A DNA stretch of 64,000 bases, from contig KI632513.1 in the NCBI GenBank assembly GCA_000504425.1, positions 1,804,011-1,868,010 on the forward strand. The letters run 5' to 3'. The DNA comes from Rhodopseudomonas palustris JSC-3b. GTDB lineage: Bacteria; Pseudomonadota; Alphaproteobacteria; Rhizobiales; Xanthobacteraceae. The position numbers were made by a program, and so were the translations under genes. The notes under the pieces are model-generated. The model was not told the DNA's origin, searched no databases, and was given only the letters and a program-made list of their open reading frames with translations. Below, in pieces: positions 46,148 to 54,895 of the stretch (positions are counted from its first letter, which is position 1; each line of letters starts with the position of its first letter).

Positions 46148-46653
46148 GGTGTCGCTCCTGCGGCTGGCGTCGCCAGCGTTTTCTGCATTGTGGTGTTGGC
46201 GAGCCATTCGCCGTTCAAGGAAACCGAATTGCGCTGCGTCGGGTTGTAGCCGCGCTTAGCGAAAAAGCTCTGCGCGGTGTCGCTGGCATCGACGGTCAGG
46301 CTGTTGGCGCCGCGGGCACCGGCGAGCTTTTCCAGCGCGTCGATCAGCGCGCTGGCAACGCCCTGCCCGACTGCGCCGGGGTGGACGTATAGCAGGTCGA
46401 TCACATCGGCGCCCTTCAGCGAGGCGAACCCGACCGGCGCGCCTTGCAGCGTCGCAATCAGCGTGAGCTGTGAAGCGAGACGCTTGCCGAACGCGGCTTC
46501 GTCATCGATCGCCGCAGCCCAGGCTTCCTGCTGCGACTCGCTATAATCGTCGCCGGTCAGCTCCTTGATGCTGGCGGCGAAAATATTGGCCAGGATTTCG
46601 GTGTCGGCGGGCAGATAGGGCCGCAGCGCCGGCTTCGGCATCGACTGTCCCAT
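46144..46653 (-). CDS. GNAT-family N-acetyltransferase
   Basis: 169 residues. The acetyl-CoA-binding motif A is in LLYVHPGAVGQGVASALID; a terminal SFFAKRGYNPTQRNSVSLNG is family-typical. Substrate unknown. It overlaps cimA by 4 bp and lies 5 bp after the small membrane protein gene, so three leftward genes may form an operon. ATG 46653 follows GGTGAG; a GTG at 46665 would overlap the small gene. Confidence 0.88.
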   Translation of the reverse strand: MGQSMPKPALRPYLPADTEILANIFAASIKELTGDDYSESQQEAWAAAIDDEAAFGKRLASQLTLIATLQGAPVGFASLKGADVIDLLYVHPGAVGQGVASALIDALEKLAGARGANSLTVDASDTAQSFFAKRGYNPTQRNSVSLNGEWLANTTMQKTLATPAAGATP

Positions 46654-46658
46654 CGCGC

Positions 46659-46790
46659 TCACCACAATCCGTAAAGTTTGAGCACCAGCGCGGTGGCGCC
46701 CGCCAGCAGCACGACCTTGATCGCGATGTAGTACAGCCAGTGTTTTGGGAATGGGGTGTCTGGACGCACGCTGCGTTTGTCTTCTGTCAT
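46659..46790 (-). CDS. Small membrane protein, 43 residues
   Basis: The translation is MTEDKRSVRPDTPFPKHW followed by one hydrophobic helix (YYIAIKVVLLAGATALVLKL) and YGLW. The polar start and single helix, the tight spacing (5 bp) to the acetyltransferase gene, and the G/C-rich third positions argue for a real gene. Small genes of this kind are usually missed. Function is unknown; assistance to a larger membrane complex is only a guess. Confidence 0.7.
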   Translation of the reverse strand: MTEDKRSVRPDTPFPKHWLYYIAIKVVLLAGATALVLKLYGLW

Positions 46791-46804
46791 GGCGATTGTC
46801 TCTC

Positions 46805-47182
46805 TTAACCCTCTCCCCCTGCGGGAGAGGGTGGCGGCGAGCGCAAGCGAGCCGCCGGGTGAGGGGGACCGCTCATGACGGTCACCAGATTTTCCAGAAC
46901 CCCCTGCAGATTCTGCAGGACGTCGTTATTCCAATAACGGACGACTCTGAATTCGTTGCTGGCGAACCACTCGTCGCGCACCAGATCACGAGCACAGTCG
47001 GCGTGCTGGCCACCATCGACTTCGATGATCAGACGCAACTCGAAGCAGACGAAATCAGCCACGTAGGGGCCAATCGGGACCTGACGACGGAACTTATAGT
47101 TCTCAAACCTGCGATCCTTCAGCGCCAGCCACAGCTTGCGTTCAGCGTCTGTCATACGCGAACGAAGCTGCCGAGCGACCAC
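46805..47182 (-). CDS. DUF559 (VSR-like) nuclease-domain protein within inverted repeats
   Basis: About 125 residues. The DUF559 core is clear: RSRMTDAERKLWLALKDRR, then YKFRRQVPIGPYVADFVCFE and the acidic IIEVDGGQH, giving a PD-(D/E)xK-like active site related to Vsr endonucleases. GTG 47182 is preceded by GAGGGGG, which lies in the right-hand inverted repeat; ATG 47155 is an alternative. The stop codon and last residues fall in the left-hand repeat. The gene thus sits exactly between the two repeats. Biological role unknown. Confidence 0.75.
   Translation of the reverse strand: MVARQLRSRMTDAERKLWLALKDRRFENYKFRRQVPIGPYVADFVCFELRLIIEVDGGQHADCARDLVRDEWFASNEFRVVRYWNNDVLQNLQGVLENLVTVMSGPPHPAARLRSPPPSPAGGEG
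46809..46868. repeat. Inverted repeat (family D), left copy beside the DUF559 gene
   Basis: CCCTCTCCCCCTGCGGGAGA continues with GGGTGGC, a GCGAGCGCAAGCGAGCC-type inner hairpin, and GGGTGAGGGGG. The ends match the reverse complement of 47194-47255; only the inner hairpin differs. Confidence 0.8.
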
Positions 47183-47193
47183 GGTCGATCTCG

Positions 47194-47255
47194 CCCCCTC
47201 ACCCGCCCCGCGCCTTCGGCGCAGGGCACCCTCTCCCGCAGGGGGAGAGGGTTGG
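47194..47255. repeat. Inverted repeat (family D), right copy beside the DUF559 gene
   Basis: CCCCCTCACCCG...CGCCTTCGGCG...CACCCTCTCCCGCAGGGGGAGAGGGTT. The outer ends are the inverse of 46809-46868, with a different inner hairpin. Confidence 0.8.
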
Positions 47256-47269
47256 CCCCTCTGCGGCGT

Positions 47270-47286
47270 CATCGCGCGATCTCCCA
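47270..47286. repeat. Extra copy of the cysS 3' end, first
   Basis: CATCGCGCGATCTCCCA is identical to 47619-47635, which encodes the last codons and stop of cysS (WEIAR-stop). It lies between the DUF559 unit and the family C repeat. Confidence 0.75.
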
Positions 47287-47328
47287 AAGAGCTGAGCGCA
47301 GCTGCGCGCGCGACGACATGGTGTTCCC

Positions 47329-47404
47329 GTCATTGCGAGCGCAGCGAAGCAATCCAGATCCAAGCGTGCATGGATTGCTTCGTCGCTGCGCTCCTCGCAA
47401 TGAC
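47329..47404. repeat. Palindromic intergenic repeat (family C)
   Basis: GTCATTGCGAGCGCAGCGAA...CAATCCAG on the left mirrors TGGATTGCTTCG...GCGCTCCTCGCAATGAC on the right. A related copy is at 63713-63823. Confidence 0.8.
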
Positions 47405-47454
47405 GAAGCAGCGGCTCGGACGCGCGCCGTCACACCACCCCAAAGGACGATGAT

Positions 47455-47469
47455 CATCGCGCGATCTCC
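47455..47469. repeat. Extra copy of the cysS 3' end, second
   Basis: CATCGCGCGATCTCC matches the first 15 bases of 47619-47635 and of 47270-47286. It lies between the family C and family B repeats. Confidence 0.7.
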
Positions 47470-47505
47470 GTTCTTGCCGTCGCGGCATCGAACAAACTCT
47501 CGTGC

Positions 47506-47600
47506 GTCATTCCGGGATGCGCTGCGCCAGCAGCGCAGACCCGGAATCCCGAGACACCGAGATTCCGGGTTCGCACGCTTCGCGTGCGCCCCGGAATGAC
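47506..47600. repeat. Palindromic intergenic repeat (family B)
   Basis: GTCATTCCGGGATGCGCTGC...GACCCGGAATC mirrors GATTCCGGGTTCGC...GCGCCCCGGAATGAC. It is the second copy of the element at 19297-19390 and lies 18 bp from the cysS stop. Confidence 0.8.
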
Positions 47601-47617
47601 GCAGCGGATGGTGTCGG

Positions 47618-49084
47618 TCATCGCGCGATCTCCCAGGTGGTGACCGGCTTGCCGTCGGCGTCCTTGCCGTCCTTCAGCACCACGCCCATCGCGGCGAGTT
47701 CGTCGCGGATGCGGTCGGACTCCGCCCAGTTCTTGCTCGCTCGCGCGGCGGCACGGGCCTCCAACATCCCGTCGATCTTGTTGCGAAACTCGTCATCAAC
47801 GGCGGTCTTGAACATGAACTCTTGCAGCGACTGATCCCAGCTCGAGCGCTGCAGGCCGAGAAAATCAGCGGCGCCGGCCAGCTTCTTGGCGGCCAGATAG
47901 TCGCCCGCGCGCGCGGCCTTGGCCCATTGATGCATCTCGGCGATCGCGCGCGAGAAATTGAGATCGTCAGCGAGCGGCGCGATCACCTCGTCCGGCGGCG
48001 GATAGGAGCCGGCGTCATTGGACAGGCCGTGCGGCGTCACCGCGTCATTCCACGACGCGATGTTGTCGAGCGATTCCTGCAGCGCGTGCGCGGTCCAGTC
48101 GATCGGCGAACGATAATGGGTTTTGAGCATGGTCAGGCGCAGCACCGCGCCGGGCCAAGAGCGGCCACCAAACTTGTCGGTCGCCAGCAGCTCGCGAATG
48201 GTGACGAAGTTGCCGAGGCTTTTCGACATCTTCTCGCCTTCGACCTGCAGAAAGCCATTGTGCATCCAGGTCTCGGCCATGCGCGGCGTATGGAACGCGC
48301 AGCATGATTGCGCCACCTCGTTCTCATGATGCGGAAACACCAGATCGATGCCGCCGCCATGAATATCGAAACGCTCGCCAAGATGCTTCCATGACATCGC
48401 CGAGCATTCGATGTGCCAGCCGGGCCGACCCTGGGTGCTGATCCCGCCCGGCGACGGCCAGGACGGCTCGCCCGGCTTGGACGGCTTCCACAGCACGAAG
48501 TCAGTGGCGTCGCGCTTATAGGGGGCGACATCGACACGCGCGCCGGCGATCATCTCATCGAGCGAGCGGTTGGCGAGCGTGCCATAGCGCGGCAAGCCGC
48601 CGTTTGCGGCATTCATCGCGCCCGGCGAGAACAGCACGTGGTCCTGCTCGACATAGGCAAAGCCGCCCGCGATCAGCTTTTCGATGATCGCGCGCATTTC
48701 ATCGATATGTTCGGTGGCGCGCGGTTCGACCGTCGGCCGCAAGCAGCCGAGCGCATCGACGTCATCGTGAAACTGGCGCTCGGTCTGTTCGGTGACCTTG
48801 CGGATCGCCTCGTTCAGCGGCAGGCCGGGATAGTCGCGCGCGGCGCGGTCGTTGATCTTGTCATCGACGTCGGTGATGTTGCGCACATATTTGACGTGCT
48901 CGGCGCCGTACAGATGGCGCAGCAGCCTAAACAGCACGTCGAACACGATCACCGGCCGCGCATTGCCGATATGGGCGAAGTCGTAAACCGTGGGGCCGCA
49001 CACATACATGCGGACCAGAGTCGGATCGAGCGGCGTGAACGCACGCTTCTCGCGGCTCAGCGTATCGTAGAGGCGCAATTCCAT
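47618..49084 (-). CDS. cysS: Cysteinyl-tRNA synthetase
   Basis: 488 residues, class I synthetase. The HIGH motif is FAHIGNARP and the KMSKS motif is [10 protein letters not shown]. Zinc ligands include VCGPTVYD at the start and the IECSAMSW and [11 protein letters not shown] regions. It charges tRNA-Cys. ATG 49084 starts [16 protein letters not shown] as in homologues. The last five codons are repeated twice downstream in the adjacent repeat island. Confidence 0.95.
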   Translation of the reverse strand: MELRLYDTLSREKRAFTPLDPTLVRMYVCGPTVYDFAHIGNARPVIVFDVLFRLLRHLYGAEHVKYVRNITDVDDKINDRAARDYPGLPLNEAIRKVTEQTERQFHDDVDALGCLRPTVEPRATEHIDEMRAIIEKLIAGGFAYVEQDHVLFSPGAMNAANGGLPRYGTLANRSLDEMIAGARVDVAPYKRDATDFVLWKPSKPGEPSWPSPGGISTQGRPGWHIECSAMSWKHLGERFDIHGGGIDLVFPHHENEVAQSCCAFHTPRMAETWMHNGFLQVEGEKMSKSLGNFVTIRELLATDKFGGRSWPGAVLRLTMLKTHYRSPIDWTAHALQESLDNIASWNDAVTPHGLSNDAGSYPPPDEVIAPLADDLNFSRAIAEMHQWAKAARAGDYLAAKKLAGAADFLGLQRSSWDQSLQEFMFKTAVDDEFRNKIDGMLEARAAARASKNWAESDRIRDELAAMGVVLKDGKDADGKPVTTWEIAR

Positions 49085-49418
49085 GGGTACCCGTCCCTGT
49101 GGCCGGGCGTCCAGTGATCTCGGGAGAGAAAAGACGGCCTCAGCCAGCGTTGAGCTAGCTCGTAATCTCGCGGATAATGCCGCAAATGGAGAAAAGACCG
49201 TGCATAACGGCACCATGGAACAGGTGGTGAATCCCGTCAAGTCCGCCAATAGCCGTGGGCGGGTGCGCCGGACCGGCACACGCGGGAACCAGGCTTCCTG
49301 CGACCGATTTCGGCCATGATCGGGTCCTAGATCGCTGGCTCTGCTCCATGGTTAATCATTCTTAACCGTTTGAGGTTTATGGAATGAGGGCCGTCGTCTC
49401 CCCCATTCCAGGTGCGCT
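49085..49418. other. Divergent intergenic region upstream of cysS
   Basis: 334 bp between cysS and the small secreted gene. It holds both promoters. An AT-rich stretch (GGTTAATCATTCTTAACCGT, 49351-49370) contains an inverted repeat, GGTTAA...TTAACC, which could be an operator or part of the promoter. No gene supported. Confidence 0.5.
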
Positions 49419-49727
49419 ATGAAATCGATTGCCACGCTTGCGTCGTTCGCCTGCCTGTTGTCCGCCCAGGTGGCGTTGGCCGACACCCGGGTTTTCATCA
49501 TCCCGAATCTGTCCGACGGCTATGGCATCGACCAATGCTTGGCCAAGGGCGAGCGTTGCGGCTCATCGGCGGCGCGCTCCTATTGCCAGTCGCACGAATT
49601 CACCTCAGCGGTGTCCTATCGGCGCATCGATCCGGATGAAATCACCGGCTCGATTCCCGTGACCATGAGCTCCGCCTGTCCGCGCGGCAATTGCACGGAC
49701 TTCCTCGCCATCACCTGCGAACGGTGA
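49419..49727 (+). CDS. Small secreted cysteine-containing protein
   Basis: 102 residues. Signal peptide MKSIATLASFACLLSAQVALA with cleavage before DTRVF. The mature part has six cysteines (DQCLAKGERCG, SYCQS, SACPRGNCTDF, ITCER), suggesting disulfide bonding in the periplasm. No family recognised. ATG 49419 starts the signal peptide. The next gene, also exported and rich in cysteines, is 84 bp downstream in the same direction. Confidence 0.75.
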   Translation: MKSIATLASFACLLSAQVALADTRVFIIPNLSDGYGIDQCLAKGERCGSSAARSYCQSHEFTSAVSYRRIDPDEITGSIPVTMSSACPRGNCTDFLAITCER

Positions 49728-49811
49728 GCAGGGTTCGCCATACCGGCGCCTCGGAAACGACGTGACGATGCCCCGAGAAGCGGCTAGACCGGGTCGCGGC
49801 CCCGCCGAGAC

Positions 49812-50981
49812 ATGGTTGAAAATGTGATGCAATCTTCGATTCGCCAGACCCTTGCCTGCGCCCTGCTGCTGGGCGCTGCAACGTTCAGCCTCGCCGTGAG
49901 CGGCGAAGCACTGGCGCAGCAGGGATATCCGCCGCAGCAAGGCTATCCGCCCCAGCAAGGCTACCCGGCCCAAGCGCAGCAGGCGCCCGCCCCGGCCCCG
50001 AACCCGATGTGCGCGCGGCTGGAAGGCCAGCTTGCCAGCCTGGATCGCGGCGGCAGCGACCCCGCCAAGGCCGATCAGATTCGCCGCTTTGAGGAGGCCG
50101 CGGCCAAGCAGCAGGCGGAACTCGACCGGGTGACGACTCAGGCGCGGCGCATGGGCTGCGACAGCTCCGGCTTCTTCTCGCTGTTCAACAACCAGTCGGC
50201 AGATTGCGGCCCGGTCAACAACAAGATCCAGCAGATGCGCGCCAATCTCGATCAGATCACCAGCAGCCTGGAACGGCTGCGGGTCGGCGGCGGCGTCTCG
50301 GAGCGCGACAATCAGCGCCGCTCGGTGCTGCTGGCGCTGGCGCAGAATAATTGCGGCCCGCAATATGTCGCGGCGGCGCGCGCCGGTGGCACGTTCCTCG
50401 ACAATATTTTCAGCGGCGGCGGCGGTCAGCCACTGCCGCCCCCGGCCGATTCCGGCTCGCCGTCCGGCACCTACCGGACGGTGTGCGTGCGCAGCTGCGA
50501 CGGCTACTACTTCCCGATTTCGTTCGCGACCGTGCCATCGCGCTTTGCCGACGACGAACGGGCCTGCAAGAGCCTGTGCCCGGCCGCGGAAGCGACGCTG
50601 TTCACCTATCGCAATCCCGGCGAGGACATGAATCACGCGGTCTCGCTCAGCGGCCAGAGCTATACCTCGCAGCCGAATGCGTTCCGCTATCGCCAGGAAT
50701 ACAACGCCTCGTGCCAGTGCAAGGCCGCCGGGCAGACCTGGTCGGATGCGCTGAAGGCGATCGACGACAAGGCCTCGATCGAACAAGGCGACATCATCGT
50801 CACCGAGGAGCGCGCCAAGAAGATGTCGCAGCCGCTCAGCCGGCCGGCGCCGCAGAAGAAGGACGCTGCCGCGACCCCGCCGCCGGCCAATGGCGCGGCC
50901 AGCACGGGCGCGACCGGCACTACCGAGGACGGCAACAAGCAGATCCGTTCGGTCGGACCGACCTTCATCCCGGCGCGCTGA
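49812..50981 (+). CDS. DUF2865 secreted protein
   Basis: 389 residues. Signal peptide, cleavage after EALA near residue 35, followed by three tandem QQGYPPQ repeats. A coiled-coil-like segment (EEAAAKQQAELDRVTTQARR) precedes the conserved DUF2865 core: YRTVCVRSCDGYYFPISF, CKSLCPAAEATLF and YNASCQCKAAG. The family is confined largely to Rhizobiales; role unknown. Start could be ATG 49827. The C-terminus is Pro/Ala-rich. Periplasmic location is inferred. Confidence 0.9.
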   Translation: MVENVMQSSIRQTLACALLLGAATFSLAVSGEALAQQGYPPQQGYPPQQGYPAQAQQAPAPAPNPMCARLEGQLASLDRGGSDPAKADQIRRFEEAAAKQQAELDRVTTQARRMGCDSSGFFSLFNNQSADCGPVNNKIQQMRANLDQITSSLERLRVGGGVSERDNQRRSVLLALAQNNCGPQYVAAARAGGTFLDNIFSGGGGQPLPPPADSGSPSGTYRTVCVRSCDGYYFPISFATVPSRFADDERACKSLCPAAEATLFTYRNPGEDMNHAVSLSGQSYTSQPNAFRYRQEYNASCQCKAAGQTWSDALKAIDDKASIEQGDIIVTEERAKKMSQPLSRPAPQKKDAAATPPPANGAASTGATGTTEDGNKQIRSVGPTFIPAR

Positions 50982-51084
50982 TCAGCTAACTCGCGTTCAG
51001 AGTCATGATGCCCGCGCTCGCCGCGGGCATCGCCGTTTTAGAGGCTGCTTAACCCAACGGCGATTGATACCAACCACTCGGCAC

Positions 51085-51167
51085 GTCATGGCCGGGCTCG
51101 TCCATCTACGACTCTGATCTTGCTACGATTTCAAGACGTGGATACCCGCGACAAGCGCGGGTATGAC
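51085..51167. repeat. Two-palindrome intergenic repeat (family A), plus a half copy upstream
   Basis: GTCATGGCCGGGCTCGTCCAT, a divergent centre, TTCAAGACGTGGATACCCGCG-ACAAG-CGCGGGTATGAC. The preceding CAACGGCGATTGATACCAAC matches the copy at 11693. A lone GATGCCCGCG...CGCGGGCATC half-palindrome is at 51008-51032. Confidence 0.7.
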
Positions 51168-51191
51168 GATCATTGATACGACCCGATGGTA

Positions 51192-52946
51192 TTAATCGTC
51201 GAAAGCCTCGACCGTCGGCCGGCCGATGCTGACCAATAGCGCCGGATCAGGCGTTGGCAGTGGATCGCCGGAATCGCGGAAGCGATTGGTGATCGGATAG
51301 CGGCGGTCGCGGCCAAAATTCTTCTGCGTCACCTTCACGCCCGGCGCCGCTTGGCGGCGCTTATATTCGGCGATGTTCAGCAAGCGATCGATCCGCGCCA
51401 CCGTGTCGTGATCAAAGCCGGCGGCGACGATGTTGGCGAGCGGCTCCTCGCGCTCGACCAGCCGTTCGAGAATGGCGTCGAGAATGTCGTAAGGCGGCAG
51501 CGAGTCCTGGTCGGTCTGGTTTTCGCGCAGTTCTGCGGTCGGCGGCCGGGTGATGATGCTGGGCGGAATCACCTCGCCGATCGGCCCCAGCGCATCGGCC
51601 GGCTTCCAGTGGTTGCGCAGCTCCGACAGCCGGAACACCTCGGTCTTGTAGATGTCCTTGATCGGATTGAAGCCGCCATTCATGTCGCCATAGAGCGTGG
51701 CGTAGCCGACCGACATTTCCGACTTGTTGCCGGTGGTGACCACCATGGCGCCGGTCTTGTTGGAGATCGCCATCAGCAGCGTGCCGCGGGTGCGGGCCTG
51801 CAGATTCTCTTCGGTGATATCGCGCGCCAGCCCGGCGAATGGCCCGGCCAGAATCTCCTCAAAACCGTTCACCGCCTTGGCGATCGGCAGCACCTCATAT
51901 TTGAAGCCGAGCGCGGCCGCGAGCCGCTGCGCATCATCGAGCGACACCTGCGCGGTGTAGCGGAACGGCAGCATCACGCCGCGCACCCGCTCGGCGCCGA
52001 GCGCATCGACCGCGATCGCCGCGCACAGCGCGGAATCAATGCCGCCGGAAATGCCGAGCAGCACGCCGGGAAAACCGTTCTTGCGCACATAGTCGCGCAG
52101 GCCGAGCACGCAGGCGGCGTAGTCGGCCTGATCGCCTTCCAGCACCGGCACCACCGCGCCGTCGCAGCGCCAGCCAGCATCGCCCCTGCGCCAGGTCAGC
52201 GTGGTGACGCTTTCCTGAAAGCACGGTAATTGCGCCGCCAGCGAGCGATCGGCGTTGAGCACGAACGACGCGCCATCGAACACCAGATCATCCTGGCCAC
52301 CGACCTGATTGAGATAGACCAGCGGCAGATCGCTTTCCGTGACCCGCGCCACCTGCACGGCGATGCGCACATCATGCTTGCCGCGCGCATAGGGCGAGCC
52401 GTTCGGCACGATCAGGATTTCCGCGCCGGTTTCGGCCAAGCACTCGACCACGTTCTCGTAGTCGGCGCTTTCTTCCATCCAGGTGTCTTCGCAGATCGGC
52501 ACGCCGACCCGCACGCCGCGAATGGTGACCGGCCCGGCCACCGGGCCGCGCGCAAACACCCGCTTCTCGTCGAACACGCCGTAATTAGGCAGATTGACCT
52601 TGTAGCGGATCGCGGCGATCCGGCCGGCATCGAGCAGCGCGCAGGCATTGTAGAGCTTGCCGTCATCGACCCAGGGCGTGCCGATCAGCAGCGCCGGTCC
52701 GCCATCGGCGGTCTCGCGCGCCAATTGCTCGACCGCGGCGCGGCACGCCGCCTGAAAGGCCGGCTTCAGCACCAGATCTTCCGGCGGATAGCCGGACATG
52801 AACAGCTCGGGAAACACGACCAGATCGGCCCCGGCCGCCTGCGCCTGTGCGCGCGCGGCGCGCGCCTTGGCGGCGTTGCCGGCGATGTCGCCGACCGTCG
52901 GATTGAGTTGGGCCAGAGTGACGGTGAAAGTAGCAGCTTCAGTCAT
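51192..52946 (-). CDS. nadE: Glutamine-dependent NAD+ synthetase
   Basis: 584 residues. The N-terminal nitrilase-like glutaminase domain has VVFPELFMSGYPPEDL, LPNYGVFDEKR and the catalytic Cys in VPICEDTWM. The C-terminal synthetase domain has the P-loop GISGGIDSAL and GNKSEMSVGYATLYGDM. It makes NAD from deamido-NAD using glutamine or ammonia. It ends the aroG-dgkA-nadE operon, starting 36 bp after dgkA. Confidence 0.96.
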   Translation of the reverse strand: MTEAATFTVTLAQLNPTVGDIAGNAAKARAARAQAQAAGADLVVFPELFMSGYPPEDLVLKPAFQAACRAAVEQLARETADGGPALLIGTPWVDDGKLYNACALLDAGRIAAIRYKVNLPNYGVFDEKRVFARGPVAGPVTIRGVRVGVPICEDTWMEESADYENVVECLAETGAEILIVPNGSPYARGKHDVRIAVQVARVTESDLPLVYLNQVGGQDDLVFDGASFVLNADRSLAAQLPCFQESVTTLTWRRGDAGWRCDGAVVPVLEGDQADYAACVLGLRDYVRKNGFPGVLLGISGGIDSALCAAIAVDALGAERVRGVMLPFRYTAQVSLDDAQRLAAALGFKYEVLPIAKAVNGFEEILAGPFAGLARDITEENLQARTRGTLLMAISNKTGAMVVTTGNKSEMSVGYATLYGDMNGGFNPIKDIYKTEVFRLSELRNHWKPADALGPIGEVIPPSIITRPPTAELRENQTDQDSLPPYDILDAILERLVEREEPLANIVAAGFDHDTVARIDRLLNIAEYKRRQAAPGVKVTQKNFGRDRRYPITNRFRDSGDPLPTPDPALLVSIGRPTVEAFDD

Positions 52947-52982
52947 GTGATGACTTACCTTGGCACGCGCGGCGGGATGAGC

Positions 52983-53336
52983 TCAGATCATCCCGATCCG
53001 TTCAGCAATCGCAAACAGCCAGACCGCGCCAGCGAGCAGCAGCGCCACGCCGACCGCAGCCGAGCCCATGTCCTTGACGCGGCCGATCTGCGGGTCCTGC
53101 TCGGTGGTGAGACGGTCGGCCAGCTTTTCGATGGCGGTGTTGAGCAGCTCGACCACCATCACCAGCAGCACCACGCCGATCAGCTCGATGCTGCGCATTG
53201 CGGTGGCGCCGATCACAAAGGCCAGCGGCACGGCCAGCGCCAGTGCCACCACCTCCTCGCGAAACGCCTGCTCCGACCGGAAGGCGAAGGTCAGGCCGTT
53301 ACGCGAGTTGATCGTCGCCCGCCACAAGCGCCGCAA
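52983..53336 (-). CDS. dgkA: Diacylglycerol kinase
   Basis: 117 residues, three membrane helices. The signature EVVALALAVPLAFVI and VVELLNTAIEKLADR matches DgkA; active-site Glu residues are conserved. It phosphorylates diacylglycerol to phosphatidic acid in the inner membrane. It starts 1 bp after the DAHP synthase stop and precedes nadE by 36 bp, so it is in an operon. Confidence 0.92.
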   Translation of the reverse strand: MRRLWRATINSRNGLTFAFRSEQAFREEVVALALAVPLAFVIGATAMRSIELIGVVLLVMVVELLNTAIEKLADRLTTEQDPQIGRVKDMGSAAVGVALLLAGAVWLFAIAERIGMI

Positions 53337-53337
53337 G

Positions 53338-54726
53338 TCACAGACCTGCGGCGGCGGGCATCGGGCTGGTCTTGCCGGCGCGGCCTTGCTTCAACAGCTC
53401 CGCAATCAGGAACGCCATGTCGATCGACTGCTCGGCATTGAGCCGCGGATCGCAGGCGGTGTGATAGCGGTTGTTGAGGTCTTCGTCGGTGATGGCGCGG
53501 GCGCCGCCGATGCATTCGGTGACGTCCTGGCCGGTCATCTCCAGATGCACGCCGCCGGGATGGGTGCCCTCGGCACCGTGAATGCTGAAGAACGACTTCA
53601 CTTCCGACAGGATGCGGTCGAACGGCCGGGTCTTGTAGCCGGTGGTCGACGAGATGGTGTTGCCATGCATCGGATCGCACGACCACACCACCGCCCGGCC
53701 CTCGCGCTGCACGGCGCGGATCATCGCCGGCAGATGATCGCCGATCTTCTCGGCGCCAAAGCGGCTGATCAGCGTCAGACGGCCGGGCTCGTTGTCCGGG
53801 TTGAGAATATCGATCAGCTTGAGCAGTTCATCGGTCTTGAGCGACGGACCGCACTTCAAACCGATCGGGTTCTTGATGCCGCGGAAGTACTCGATATGGC
53901 CGTGATCGAGCTGGCGGGTGCGATCGCCGATCCACAGCATGTGGCCCGAGGTCGCGTACCAGTCGCCCGTGGTGGAATCGATCCGGGTAAAGGCCTGCTC
54001 ATAGCCGAGCAGCAGCGCTTCATGGCTGGTGAAGATCTCGGTCGAGCGCAGTTCCGGATGGCTCTCCAGATTGAGGCCGCAGGCGCGCATGAAATTGAGC
54101 GCGTCCGAAATGCGGTCCGCCAATTCCTTGTAGCGACGCGACTGCTGCGAATCCTTCAGGAAACCGAGCATCCACTGATGCACGCTGCCGAGATTGGCAT
54201 AGCCGCCGGTGGCGAAGGCGCGCAGCAGATTCAGCGTCGCCGCCGACTGGCGATAGGCCATCAGCTGTCGATGCGGATCGGGGGTGCGCGCTTCGACCGT
54301 GAAGCCGATGTCATTGACGATGTCGCCGCGATAGCTCGGCAGCTCGACGCCGTCGCGCTTTTCGAACGGCGAGGAGCGCGGCTTGGCGAACTGCCCGGCA
54401 ATGCGGCCGACCTTCACCACCGGCACCGCGCCGGCATAGGTCATCACCACCGCCATCTGCAGCAGCACGCGGAAGAAGTCGCGGATGTTGTTGGCGCCGT
54501 GTTCGGCGAAGCTCTCGGCGCAGTCGCCGCCTTGCAGCAGGAACGCCTCGCCGGCGCATACCCGCGCCAGCTCCTTTTTCAGGTTGCGCGCTTCGCCTGC
54601 AAAAACCAGCGGTGGGAAGCTCGCCAGCTGCGCCTCGACCTCCCCCAGATGCTTGAGATCCGGATAGTCGGGCATCTGCTGCACCGGCTTGCTGCGCCAA
54701 CTGTCGGGTGTCCACCGCTCGGACAT
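53338..54726 (-). CDS. Class II 3-deoxy-7-phosphoheptulonate (DAHP) synthase
   Basis: 462 residues, plant-like type II family. [31 protein letters not shown] and [15 protein letters not shown] are signature segments. The metal/PEP residues sit in [11 protein letters not shown] and [17 protein letters not shown]. It catalyses the first step of aromatic amino-acid synthesis from PEP and erythrose-4-phosphate. ATG 54726 has AGGAG 7 bp upstream. It opens an operon with dgkA and nadE. Symbols aroG/aroF/aroH are used inconsistently. Confidence 0.95.
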   Translation of the reverse strand: MSERWTPDSWRSKPVQQMPDYPDLKHLGEVEAQLASFPPLVFAGEARNLKKELARVCAGEAFLLQGGDCAESFAEHGANNIRDFFRVLLQMAVVMTYAGAVPVVKVGRIAGQFAKPRSSPFEKRDGVELPSYRGDIVNDIGFTVEARTPDPHRQLMAYRQSAATLNLLRAFATGGYANLGSVHQWMLGFLKDSQQSRRYKELADRISDALNFMRACGLNLESHPELRSTEIFTSHEALLLGYEQAFTRIDSTTGDWYATSGHMLWIGDRTRQLDHGHIEYFRGIKNPIGLKCGPSLKTDELLKLIDILNPDNEPGRLTLISRFGAEKIGDHLPAMIRAVQREGRAVVWSCDPMHGNTISSTTGYKTRPFDRILSEVKSFFSIHGAEGTHPGGVHLEMTGQDVTECIGGARAITDEDLNNRYHTACDPRLNAEQSIDMAFLIAELLKQGRAGKTSPMPAAAGL

Positions 54727-54895
54727 GGTCAACTCCTGAGGGAAAACGGGGGTTAGGCTCCCGGCGGAGGCCGGTATATACACAGGCTTCCGGCCCACCG
54801 CTAGTTGGAAATCATGAGCAACACCCAAGCTCTTGCGGTCAAAGCCGAATTCGCATTTGCTGCAACCGTTTTGGAACGCCCCGGAAATCGCTGGC

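Larger units (their letters stand above)
46809..47255. mobile_element. Candidate mobile unit: DUF559 gene flanked by inverted repeats
   Basis: The 447-bp unit consists of a family D repeat, the DUF559 gene and an inverted family D repeat. The right-hand repeat supplies the gene's ribosome-binding site, the left-hand repeat its stop. It has no transposase and no clear target duplication. Mobility is an inference from architecture only. Confidence 0.4.

Noticed and set aside
46805..47640. Repeat cluster as a CRISPR array
   Set aside because: The repeats are of different families, are palindromic over their whole length, and show no regular repeat-spacer periodicity; no cas genes.
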